This document shows, one piece after another, positions 57,539-64,000 of a DNA stretch of 64,000 bases. The notes under the pieces were generated by a model. The model was not told where the DNA came from, searched no databases, and worked only from the letters and a program-made list of their open reading frames with translations. Each line of letters starts with the position of its first letter. The stretch's first letter is position 1. A program made the position numbers and the translations under genes. Source of the DNA: Pyrococcus furiosus DSM 3638 (lineage in GTDB: Archaea > Methanobacteriota_B > Thermococci > Thermococcales > Thermococcaceae); the NCBI RefSeq assembly GCF_000007305.1, contig NC_003413.1, positions 186,001 to 250,000 on the forward strand. Reading direction: 5' to 3'.

Positions 57539-58101
57539 TGTGTAGAAAGGATGTAATGATAATTTCTGATCCCAAGCAGATTAAGGCTCTCTCTGATCCA
57601 ACTAGAGTTAAGATACTTGAGCTTCTAAGGTACCATCCGATGACAGTCTCTGAAATCTCTAGGGTTATTGGGAAGGATAAATCGACCATTTATAGGCACA
57701 TAAAGGCTTTAGAGGAAGCAGGTCTTGTAGAGGAAGTAGAAAAAATTGGAAATGAAACAGTTTATGGAAGGACAGCCTTGATATTTTTGGTAAGGATTGG
57801 ATCTGGATTGGGGGAGGAGATGGAGCGGTTTAAAAAAGCATATTTCATGCAGAGTTCAGAAAAACTGGCGAAAGCGCTTGAAGAGAGTGGAATTAAAATT
57901 AAAGACAGGAATAAGTTTGTGGAAATCTTAGAGGAAGTTTTTACCTCCATAGATTCGGAGTCAGAGGAAATTATCAGCAAGCTATCTTCTTTAAATATAG
58001 ATGAAGTTACCTTCATCCATCTTTTAAACTTCATAGTTTTCCTATACTCTCCAAAACACGTAGAGAAGGCGAAGCTTCTTAGAGAGCTGTTGGATATTTA
58101 A
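57538..58101 (+). CDS. Second ArsR-type winged-helix regulator
   Basis: 187 residues, a paralogue of the regulator two genes upstream. The winged helix has LSDPTRVKILELLRYHPMTV, SEISRVIGKDKSTIYRHIKALEEAGLVEEVE and GNETVYGRTALIFLV (about 17-85). The C-terminal half is helical. The stop TAA lies inside a perfect inverted repeat (58089-58107) that stands just upstream of the acdA TATA box, so autoregulation or control of acdA is a fair guess. Confidence 0.9.
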   Translation: MCRKDVMIISDPKQIKALSDPTRVKILELLRYHPMTVSEISRVIGKDKSTIYRHIKALEEAGLVEEVEKIGNETVYGRTALIFLVRIGSGLGEEMERFKKAYFMQSSEKLAKALEESGIKIKDRNKFVEILEEVFTSIDSESEEIISKLSSLNIDEVTFIHLLNFIVFLYSPKHVEKAKLLRELLDI

Positions 58102-58131
58102 TCCAACTTGGAAACCTTTATATATGTAAAG
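58089..58131 (+). promoter_or_regulatory. acdA promoter with inverted repeat
   Basis: GTTGGAT-ATTTA-ATCCAAC (58089-58107) is a perfect 7-base inverted repeat with 5-base centre. Eight bases on, CCTTTATATATGTAAAG (about 58115-58131) is a strong TATA element, itself partly symmetric, some 30 bases before ATG 58161. GGGTGATG near 58149-58156 is the ribosome site. The repeat could be an operator for the ArsR-type proteins or a terminator hairpin of their transcript. Confidence 0.55.
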
Positions 58132-58160
58132 ATTCTGGGAAATTTTAGGGTGATGAAACA

Positions 58161-59558
58161 ATGACAGTTAACCTAGACTTTCTATTTTATCCAAAGAGCG
58201 TTGCAGTAATAGGAGCTTCTGCAACACCTGGGAAAGTGGGAAATGCAATAATGAAGTCTCTCGCAGCAAATTTCAATGGAAAAGTCTACCCAGTGAACGT
58301 GAAGGAAGGAGAAATTGAGATAAATGGAAAGAAGTTCAAGGTTTACAGAAGTATAAAGGAAATTCCAGATGAAGTCGATGTAGCTGTAATAGCTGTTCCA
58401 GCAAAGTTCGTTCCTGATGTAATTGATGAGTGTGGAGAAAAAGGAGTCAAAGGTGCCATTGTTATTTCAGCTGGATTTAAGGAGGCAGGAAGGGCAGATC
58501 TTGAGGAAGAGCTGGTAAAGAGGGCTAGAAAGTGGGGAATACGTGTAGTTGGTCCCAATTGTCTTGGGGTTACTAACTTGGAGAATGGGTTTGATTGTAA
58601 TTTTAATCCTCCAGAAAGACAGGCAAGGCCAAAATTTGGCCCAATAGCGTTTATGAGCCAAAGTGGTGCTTTTGGGGCAGCCATACTTGACTGGGCTGCA
58701 AGGCATGAAGTCGGAATGAGCAAGTTCATTAGCCTGGGAAACATGGCAGATTTAGACGAGAGTGACTTTATGCTATATCTAAAGGATGATCCAAAAACCA
58801 AGGTAATAACAGCCTATATAGAGGGAGTAAAGGATGGAAGAAAGTTTTTCAATGCGGCTAAAGAGACTACAAAAGTCAAGCCCGTAATTATTCTTAAGGC
58901 TGGAAGGACTGAGGCTGGAGCCAAGGCTGCTGCTTCTCACACAGGCTCACTCGCTGGAAGTTACAAAATATATCAAGCAGCATTCGAGCAAACTGGTGTT
59001 CTTGCAGCTAAAAGCATGAGACAGCTCTTTAACTATGCGAAAGCCTTAGCGATGCAAAGTCCAGCCAAGGGAGATAGAGTTGCAATAGTGACTAATGGTG
59101 GTGGGGCTGGAGTAATGATGAGCGATGGTCTTCTAGAGGCAGGTCTAAAGTTGGCAGAATTCACGGAGGAAACTAAAGAAAAGTTCAGAAAGGCCATTGA
59201 AGAGGGACTATTGCCTGAGCACATGAGCTATAAGAATCCAGTTGATGTAATTGGGGATGCACCCTCAAGTAGATATGAGACTGCGATTAGATATGTTCTA
59301 GAGGATCCAAATGTTGACATAGTTGTTGTGATAGCGCTCTTCCAGAGTCCAGCTTTGGACGAAGGAATAGTGGACGTTATGGAGAGAGTTAAGGAGTACG
59401 GAAAGCCAATAGTCTTTGTGGCCCCAGGTGGTGAGTATCCAGAAAGAATGGCGAGAAAAATAGAGGAAAAGGGGATTCCAGTCTTTGAAACAGTTGAGGA
59501 TGGGGTAGATGCAGTTTATGCCCTGATTAAGTATGGAAAGTATTTAGCTGAGCTCTAA
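58161..59558 (+). CDS. acdA: ADP-forming acetyl-CoA synthetase, alpha subunit
   Basis: 465 residues, the separate alpha chain. With a beta subunit coded elsewhere it turns acyl-CoA, ADP and phosphate into acid, CoA and ATP, the main substrate-level energy step of peptide and sugar fermentation. The CoA-binding part has LFYPKSVAVIGASATPGKVG, the next VVGPNCLGVTN and MSQSGAFGAAI, and the phosphohistidine is H260 in AASHTGSLAGS. Thermococcales have several alpha paralogues with different acyl-CoA ranges; which acid is used here is not shown. Confidence 0.93.
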   Translation: MTVNLDFLFYPKSVAVIGASATPGKVGNAIMKSLAANFNGKVYPVNVKEGEIEINGKKFKVYRSIKEIPDEVDVAVIAVPAKFVPDVIDECGEKGVKGAIVISAGFKEAGRADLEEELVKRARKWGIRVVGPNCLGVTNLENGFDCNFNPPERQARPKFGPIAFMSQSGAFGAAILDWAARHEVGMSKFISLGNMADLDESDFMLYLKDDPKTKVITAYIEGVKDGRKFFNAAKETTKVKPVIILKAGRTEAGAKAAASHTGSLAGSYKIYQAAFEQTGVLAAKSMRQLFNYAKALAMQSPAKGDRVAIVTNGGGAGVMMSDGLLEAGLKLAEFTEETKEKFRKAIEEGLLPEHMSYKNPVDVIGDAPSSRYETAIRYVLEDPNVDIVVVIALFQSPALDEGIVDVMERVKEYGKPIVFVAPGGEYPERMARKIEEKGIPVFETVEDGVDAVYALIKYGKYLAEL

Positions 59559-60617
59559 TTTCTTGAATTCTTTTTCTATTATCTTGATTTCCTCTTCCTT
59601 TAGTGCTCGTGGATCAAGAGTTAAAATAATAAACTTATTCTCTGCTAGGACGATGTCCTTGATATGTAGTAGAAACTTAGCTACAGACTTAAACCCATTT
59701 TCAATTACGAGAGCTTCTATCCCGTCAATATAGACCCCATCATACCCTAGTTTTAAGGCTTTTTTGACTAAATCTGGTAAAATTTCGAGCTTTGTTGGTG
59801 AAATAGCATATATATTTTCTCTAACTTCTCCTTCTTCCACCTTGGTAAGCCAGTAGATAAACCATGAGTTTGGAGTATTTTCTGGTATACTCCTTGTTAT
59901 CGCTATTATGTTCATGGGAGATAACATTTCCAGTACTTTCTTAGGATTGTCACTCCAACATGCTCCTGGTTTCAATTGTGTAGGGGACTCTCTTCGGGAA
60001 GGCGATGGTGGGGCAAAGAAGACAAGCTTCACTATACCAATAGCCGATAGTACTCTAAGAATGCTTGCAGTAAGAAATGCAAAGCTTGCAAACCACTCTA
60101 TGTTTCTGGTGAATGGATATGTTAGATTTAGGGCGCCTAACCCAATAAGTCCCAGGGGGAGTAAGATTTCCAATGATTTCGGATTTACTATATAGTTTAG
60201 AAAGATTAGGCCTAAATAAATCGTAGAGAGGCTGAAGACAATTGATGGAAATATTAGGGCACTGTCTCCCGTGATTATTTTAGTTGCAATCATAAATATC
60301 CATATGTAGGAAAGTAGAACAATCGTACTGAGAATAGCTTCATGCTTTAGGGTGATATCCTTTAACTTAATTAATAGCCCGCCTGCTAGGAAGAAAAATC
60401 CTACGTAAAACATTGAAACACTCTGGGAAATTGGTGAAAGTTCTGGGGCTACTTTTATTCCCAGGGGTTCTAATATGTACTCTTCAATGTCTAGAGCTGA
60501 AAGTGTGAAGCCTAGCGTAATTAGTCCCCAGCCCTTATCTTTAACTTTCAATGTTTTATAGAGGGAAGTTCCGGCCAATATCAATCGTGAAACAAAATTT
60601 AAAATTGGAATAATCAT
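59544..60617 (-). CDS. DUF835 membrane protein
   Basis: 357 residues. The first 215 form about six or seven membrane helices. After a short SPSRRESP linker, the C-terminal 130 residues (KPGACWSDNPKKVLEMLS, GYDGVYIDGIEALVIENGF, VLAENKFIILTLDPRALKE) match DUF835, a RecA/RadC-like cytoplasmic domain of unknown role found in Thermococcales. It shares its 3' end with acdA (15-base overlap, convergent) and its start overlaps the nucleotidyltransferase stop by four bases. Confidence 0.82.
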   Translation of the reverse strand: MIIPILNFVSRLILAGTSLYKTLKVKDKGWGLITLGFTLSALDIEEYILEPLGIKVAPELSPISQSVSMFYVGFFFLAGGLLIKLKDITLKHEAILSTIVLLSYIWIFMIATKIITGDSALIFPSIVFSLSTIYLGLIFLNYIVNPKSLEILLPLGLIGLGALNLTYPFTRNIEWFASFAFLTASILRVLSAIGIVKLVFFAPPSPSRRESPTQLKPGACWSDNPKKVLEMLSPMNIIAITRSIPENTPNSWFIYWLTKVEEGEVRENIYAISPTKLEILPDLVKKALKLGYDGVYIDGIEALVIENGFKSVAKFLLHIKDIVLAENKFIILTLDPRALKEEEIKIIEKEFKKLELS

Positions 60618-61876
60618 TTCTCAATCACCTTTTTCTCCTGCTTAACTGTAACAAGAACGTTTTGTGGGATGTTCTTATCAACTATAACTCCTGGGCCTAT
60701 GAAAGAGTTACTACCAATTTTTCTTCCTGGATAAATTGTGACGTTTATCCCTACTTTTACGTTGTGCCCAATTATTGCACCGAGCTTTCTCCTCCCTGAA
60801 TCCTCTAACTTTCCTTTAACTTCAACCTTGATAGTTCCCTTGTCGTGTCTCAAGTTAGCTGTTATTGTTCCAGCCCCAAGATTTGTGTTTTCCCCGATTA
60901 TTGAATCCCCAACATAGTTTAAGTGAGGGGCATTTGAATTATCCATTATTATGGAATTTTTAACTTCAACGGCATTTCCTATGTGGCAGTTGTCTCCTAT
61001 GCTTGTATATGGTCTTATGTAGCAGTTCGGCCCGATTCTACAGTTTTTTCCGATCTTAACGGGCCCGATTATGTAGCTTCCTGCCCTTACTATTGTTCCC
61101 TCTCCAATTTCCACAGGTGGGATTATTGTTGCTCCCTCTTCGACAACTCCTCTTATCTCGTGTTTTAGCTTAGTTTTTAGAATGTATTCATTCACTTCAA
61201 GTAAGTCCCATGGCCTTCCAATATCGCTCCAGAATCCTTCATAGTTGTAGTAAACCACACTTTTGCCATCTTTTATCATGAGGTTTATCGTGTCTGTAAT
61301 CTCATATTCTCCCCTCTCACTTATTTCGGTGTTCTCTATGTAATCAAAGACATCTGACTTGAAAATGTATATTCCTAGGTTTGCATATCCTTTGACATTG
61401 CCTGGCTTTTCTATTATCCCTTTCACCTTACCGTTCTCTACCTCTACCATTCCATATTGGCTGAGGTTCTCAAATTCTTTCACAACGATGCCTGCATCTC
61501 CTTTCTCTTTTTTGAAAACATGAAGAAGGCCCTTTACTGCATCGGGTTCAAAATATAAATCGCCATTGACAACGAAAAACTCTTCATTAGACTCTATAAA
61601 CTCTTTTACGGAATACACTGCTGCAGCTGTTCCCTCTTCTTCTCCCTGCTCCACATAAGTTATTGGCTTTCCGCGAAATTCATCACCGAGTAAATCAATA
61701 ACTTTCTCCTTCATGTACTTAACAACTATGATAAATTCATCTACAAATGGGTCAAGGTTTTCAAGAACATAGCTAATTATTGGTTTGTTGGCGATCTTTA
61801 GAACAACCTTTGGCCTATCATCAGTGAGTGGCCTAAGCCTTTCACCTTTTCCAGCGGCAAGTATTATAGCTTTCAT
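60614..61876 (-). CDS. Bifunctional sugar-1-phosphate nucleotidyltransferase / acetyltransferase, GlmU-like
   Basis: 420 residues. The N-terminal Rossmann domain (about 1-230) has the nucleotide loop LAAGKGERLRPLTDDRPKVV, VVNGDLYFEPD and SERGEYEITDTINLM. The C-terminal part (about 250-410) is a left-handed beta helix of hexapeptide repeats (IGPNCYIRPYTSIGDNC, GENTNLGAGTITANLRHD) with the acetyltransferase pattern seen in archaeal glucosamine-1-phosphate enzymes. UDP-GlcNAc synthesis is most likely; glucose-1-phosphate thymidylyltransferase is an alternative reading of the N-terminal part. Confidence 0.9.
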   Translation of the reverse strand: MKAIILAAGKGERLRPLTDDRPKVVLKIANKPIISYVLENLDPFVDEFIIVVKYMKEKVIDLLGDEFRGKPITYVEQGEEEGTAAAVYSVKEFIESNEEFFVVNGDLYFEPDAVKGLLHVFKKEKGDAGIVVKEFENLSQYGMVEVENGKVKGIIEKPGNVKGYANLGIYIFKSDVFDYIENTEISERGEYEITDTINLMIKDGKSVVYYNYEGFWSDIGRPWDLLEVNEYILKTKLKHEIRGVVEEGATIIPPVEIGEGTIVRAGSYIIGPVKIGKNCRIGPNCYIRPYTSIGDNCHIGNAVEVKNSIIMDNSNAPHLNYVGDSIIGENTNLGAGTITANLRHDKGTIKVEVKGKLEDSGRRKLGAIIGHNVKVGINVTIYPGRKIGSNSFIGPGVIVDKNIPQNVLVTVKQEKKVIEK

Positions 61877-61928
61877 ACTAACTCCCCATTATTGATATTT
61901 AAATAAAAGATAGAAATAAGTTTCGCTA

Positions 61929-62768
61929 CTATAGAAGGTTCAAGATCTCAGGAACTATGCTTATCTTTGACACTGGTGTTGGAATTGTATTCGTAACTGC
62001 CAGCTCATCAACCGCCTTACTTAACCTTTCAATAGCTCCCTCTGCAAAAACTCCATGAGTTGCTGCTACGAATACTTTTTCTGCTCCCAACTTTCTAAGT
62101 ATCTCAGTAGCTTTTATCATAGTTCCTCCTGTGCTTATTATGTCGTCAACTATTAGGACGTTCTTCCCTTTTACATCAATATTCACAGGAGTCATCTGGA
62201 CCTCTGTTGGTGATATTCTTTTCTTCTCAAAGTGGCTATATTCTAAGCCAAGAATCTCTGCAATTGCCTTTGCTCTTTCTAATGCCCCCTTATCTGGAGC
62301 TAAAATTATTCCTTCTCCAAGTTTATCACTAAAATACTCGGCAATTTCTTTTGAAGGTAAAATATTCTCTGCTCTCCCGGGGAAGAATTCTAGAGTTTTT
62401 GGATTGTGAATGTCCATGACATAGAGCTCATCATAGTAAAGACCAAGCATTTTTAGTACTGCCCTAATGCTTATAGGCTCTCCCTCTTTTGTCACTCGAT
62501 CCTGTCGTGAATATGCCATGTATGGAATAACTATCTTTAGCTTCCTGTATCCATTCTCCCTTAGTGCATCTCCTAAGAGTAAGGCTTCAATCAAGAATTC
62601 ATCTTGGGGTTTGTATGTGGACTGAACAACTATGGCTTTATCTCCCTTTTCTAGTATTCTTACGTACTTTTCTCCGTCTGGAAATTTTTTAATTTCAACG
62701 TTGGTAATTGGGGCTTTTTCTTTTATTTCCCCCTCTAGATGTTTTGCTCCACTCCCTATCACCAACAT
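61929..62768 (-). CDS. prs: Ribose-phosphate pyrophosphokinase
   Basis: 279 residues, the short archaeal class. It makes PRPP for purines, pyrimidines and other paths. Marks are the N-terminal [10 protein letters not shown], the ATP loop [14 protein letters not shown] (about 85-98), [13 protein letters not shown] and the PRPP loop [17 protein letters not shown] (about 203-219). With HPS-PHI, purSQL and pyrC/pyrK in the same window it supplies nucleotide synthesis. The DUF1614 gene lies twelve bases upstream on the same strand. Confidence 0.95.
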   Translation of the reverse strand: MLVIGSGAKHLEGEIKEKAPITNVEIKKFPDGEKYVRILEKGDKAIVVQSTYKPQDEFLIEALLLGDALRENGYRKLKIVIPYMAYSRQDRVTKEGEPISIRAVLKMLGLYYDELYVMDIHNPKTLEFFPGRAENILPSKEIAEYFSDKLGEGIILAPDKGALERAKAIAEILGLEYSHFEKKRISPTEVQMTPVNIDVKGKNVLIVDDIISTGGTMIKATEILRKLGAEKVFVAATHGVFAEGAIERLSKAVDELAVTNTIPTPVSKISIVPEILNLL

Positions 62769-62780
62769 CTTTCCTACCCC

Positions 62781-63476
62781 CTACACTAAGAGCACGGCAA
62801 ATAAACCGGAAAGATATATTCCATCAAAAGTTCCTGCACCTCCAATACTAACCATCTGTGCGCCTATATTTTTTAGCTTTCTCCAGTTCATAAGATCAGC
62901 TCCTATCAGCGTTCCTAAGGTTCCTGATATATATGCAATTGCAGGTTTGTTTGTGTCCAATATTAGGGCTAATAAAATCGCAACCAAGGGGGGAACAAAA
63001 GTTGGCACAGCTATTCCAAGCCCTTTAACTGGTCTTGAGACGGAGTTAATTACAAGAGAAGCCACAACTACCGCAATGATAGCTCTTAGTACTCCTTGAA
63101 TTCCTACTGTCTTCATTATTGTCAAAAGAATGTACAAGGAAACGCTTAGGGGAATTAAGCATCCTCCAAGGTTTACAGCTACAACTGTTATATCTTCCGA
63201 GATATCCAAATAAGGAACCACATACCTAATGCCAAAAAAAGTTACTTCTGAGACCTTGATTGTTGGAACGTATGATTTTATTTCGGCAATTGGAATGTTG
63301 ATAAAGCTACCGAAAAGGGAGGAGATGAATAAAAGGTAGGCAACTGAGGCTGGAATTCCAAGCTTAAGAAATGCAATCCTCACACTTTCTGCAAACATTA
63401 AAAATATTATAGGCATTAAGAGGGCAAGAACAAGAAGAATGATTGGGGAGATTGGAGGGATAAGAAATTTTTTCAA
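62781..63476 (-). CDS. DUF1614 membrane protein
   Basis: 231 residues with seven or eight membrane helices. GGCLIPLSVSLYIL, NSVSRPVKGLGIAVPTFVPP, SGTLGTLIGADLMNW and SIGGAGTFDGIYLSGL match DUF1614, a family without known function. Its conserved Gly and Asp loops between helices could form a transport path. The start overlaps the stop of the ASCH gene by four bases, and prs follows after twelve, so the three are likely one operon. Confidence 0.85.
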   Translation of the reverse strand: MKKFLIPPISPIILLVLALLMPIIFLMFAESVRIAFLKLGIPASVAYLLFISSLFGSFINIPIAEIKSYVPTIKVSEVTFFGIRYVVPYLDISEDITVVAVNLGGCLIPLSVSLYILLTIMKTVGIQGVLRAIIAVVVASLVINSVSRPVKGLGIAVPTFVPPLVAILLALILDTNKPAIAYISGTLGTLIGADLMNWRKLKNIGAQMVSIGGAGTFDGIYLSGLFAVLLV

Positions 63477-63826
63477 AGTGTGAACCCCCTCAGATTTACC
63501 CAGATTTGCGCTCCATTTGGTATCTCAACGTCTATTGGATTTTCAAACTTCTGAGGATTTGCCAGTACCCAAGCGTAAAGTTTTTTTCCGTTTGAGTATC
63601 TCTTTAAAAACTCATAACTTGCAAGATGCTTATTTTCGTGTTTGCTGAGCTCTTCTGGAGTAAAAGGGCCTAGGACATCAACAATCTCTACAGTGCCAAG
63701 AGCTTTTTTCTCAGAAATAATCACAATTTTTCCCCTTATTTTAGTTGGCATTTTTCTTATTTCCCAGCTTTTTTTACCCTCCACGATCCACTTAGCATAA
63801 GGTTGTCGAACTATTAACCCCTTCAT
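63473..63826 (-). CDS. ASCH-domain protein
   Basis: 117 residues from ATG 63826, with GGGAG four bases before; the longer frame starts with an improbable poly-Phe stretch. MKGLIVRQPYAKWIVEGKKSWEIRK is the ASCH start (RQPYAKWI and the GxKxxEIR pattern are diagnostic), then VIISEKKALGTVEIVDVLG and YAWVLANPQKF. ASCH domains are PUA-like and bind RNA; some act as ribonucleases or amidohydrolases. Function is unknown. A TATA-like TTATATAGA lies near 63856-63866. Confidence 0.87.
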   Translation of the reverse strand: MKGLIVRQPYAKWIVEGKKSWEIRKMPTKIRGKIVIISEKKALGTVEIVDVLGPFTPEELSKHENKHLASYEFLKRYSNGKKLYAWVLANPQKFENPIDVEIPNGAQIWVNLRGFTL

Positions 63827-63877
63827 ACGACTCCCGAAATAAAAAAAGAAAAAAGATCTATATAAGTTCAACTCCAT

Positions 63878-64000
63878 TCACTTAATTTGTTCTAATGCTC
63901 CCAAAACTTCCCAAATGATAGTTCTTGTGTGAAGAGGCATATTGGGGTCTTCACTAATTTCCTCAAGTATTGCAATTGCATCAGCGGCCCTAACCGCTGG
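63878..64000 (-). CDS. UPF0147 family protein, 3' end only
   Basis: The last 40 codons of a minus-strand gene, ending at TGA 63878; the start is outside the window. The residues [20 protein letters not shown] and [16 protein letters not shown] match the short archaeal UPF0147 proteins (about 90 residues, helical, unknown role). The gene ends about 50 bases before the start of the ASCH gene, which seems to have its own TATA element. Confidence 0.85.
   Translation of the reverse strand, partial: PAVRAADAIAILEEISEDPNMPLHTRTIIWEVLGALEQIK

Overview
The window is chromosomal DNA of a hyperthermophilic euryarchaeon of the order Thermococcales, and almost certainly Pyrococcus furiosus. The family B DNA polymerase at 42606-44933 reads as the well-known 775-residue Pfu polymerase, with no intein. 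The cupin-type glucose-6-phosphate isomerase, the A-type ATP synthase operon, ADP-forming acetyl-CoA synthetase, the HPS-PHI fusion, AlaX, ribosomal proteins L44e and S27e, and TATA/BRE-style promoters all agree. Coding density is very high, genes often overlap by a few bases, and Shine-Dalgarno sites are of the GGAGGTG or GGTGAT type. I see no insertion sequence, CRISPR array, rRNA or prophage.

Layout. (1) 1-9754: A1AO ATP synthase operon H-I-K-E-C-F-A-B-D. Subunit A carries a 425-residue LAGLIDADG intein in its P-loop, and the proteolipid K has one ion-binding Glu for four helices. (2) 9786-14722: AlaX trans-editing protein, then on the minus strand a PP-loop ATPase, a radical SAM enzyme, pyrK and pyrC. 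(3) 15035-23264: a peptide-type ABC transporter (binding protein with CGP-CTERM tail, two permeases, two ATPases), a small membrane protein and glucose-6-phosphate isomerase. (4) 23332-26471: purS-purQ-purL. (5) 26461-32961, minus strand: a 56-residue membrane protein, nnr, aconitase, isocitrate dehydrogenase and citrate synthase. (6) 33318-40260: three-part archaeal glutamate synthase, argG, argH and a LysX/ArgX ligase. Regions 5 and 6 form a path from acetyl-CoA and oxaloacetate to 2-oxoglutarate, glutamate and arginine. (7) 40257-50793: radical SAM protein, METTL5-like methyltransferase, DNA polymerase, MBL-fold protein, PP-loop ATPase, enolase, Maf, L44e, S27e, QueD-like enzyme and HPS-PHI. 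(8) 50895-56576, the accessory part: an unknown four-gene operon ending in a glutamate cyclase-like protein, an HD hydrolase, a frameshifted GNAT acetyltransferase, tRNA-Arg(TCT), and a large membrane protein followed by its own decayed tandem copy. (9) 56646-64000: an ArsR-type/DUF211/ArsR-type module, an acetyl-CoA synthetase alpha subunit, a DUF835 membrane protein, a sugar nucleotidyltransferase, PRPP synthetase, a DUF1614 membrane protein, an ASCH protein and the end of a UPF0147 gene.

No wholly new system is claimed. The best leads are the decayed membrane-protein duplicate, the glutamate cyclase-like operon with a possible AUA start, the ArsR-type/DUF211 module beside an inverted repeat at the acdA promoter, the GC-rich L44e leader that may hide its ribosome site, the pyrC leader hairpin, and motifs shared by the pur promoters. 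All are inferred from sequence reading alone.
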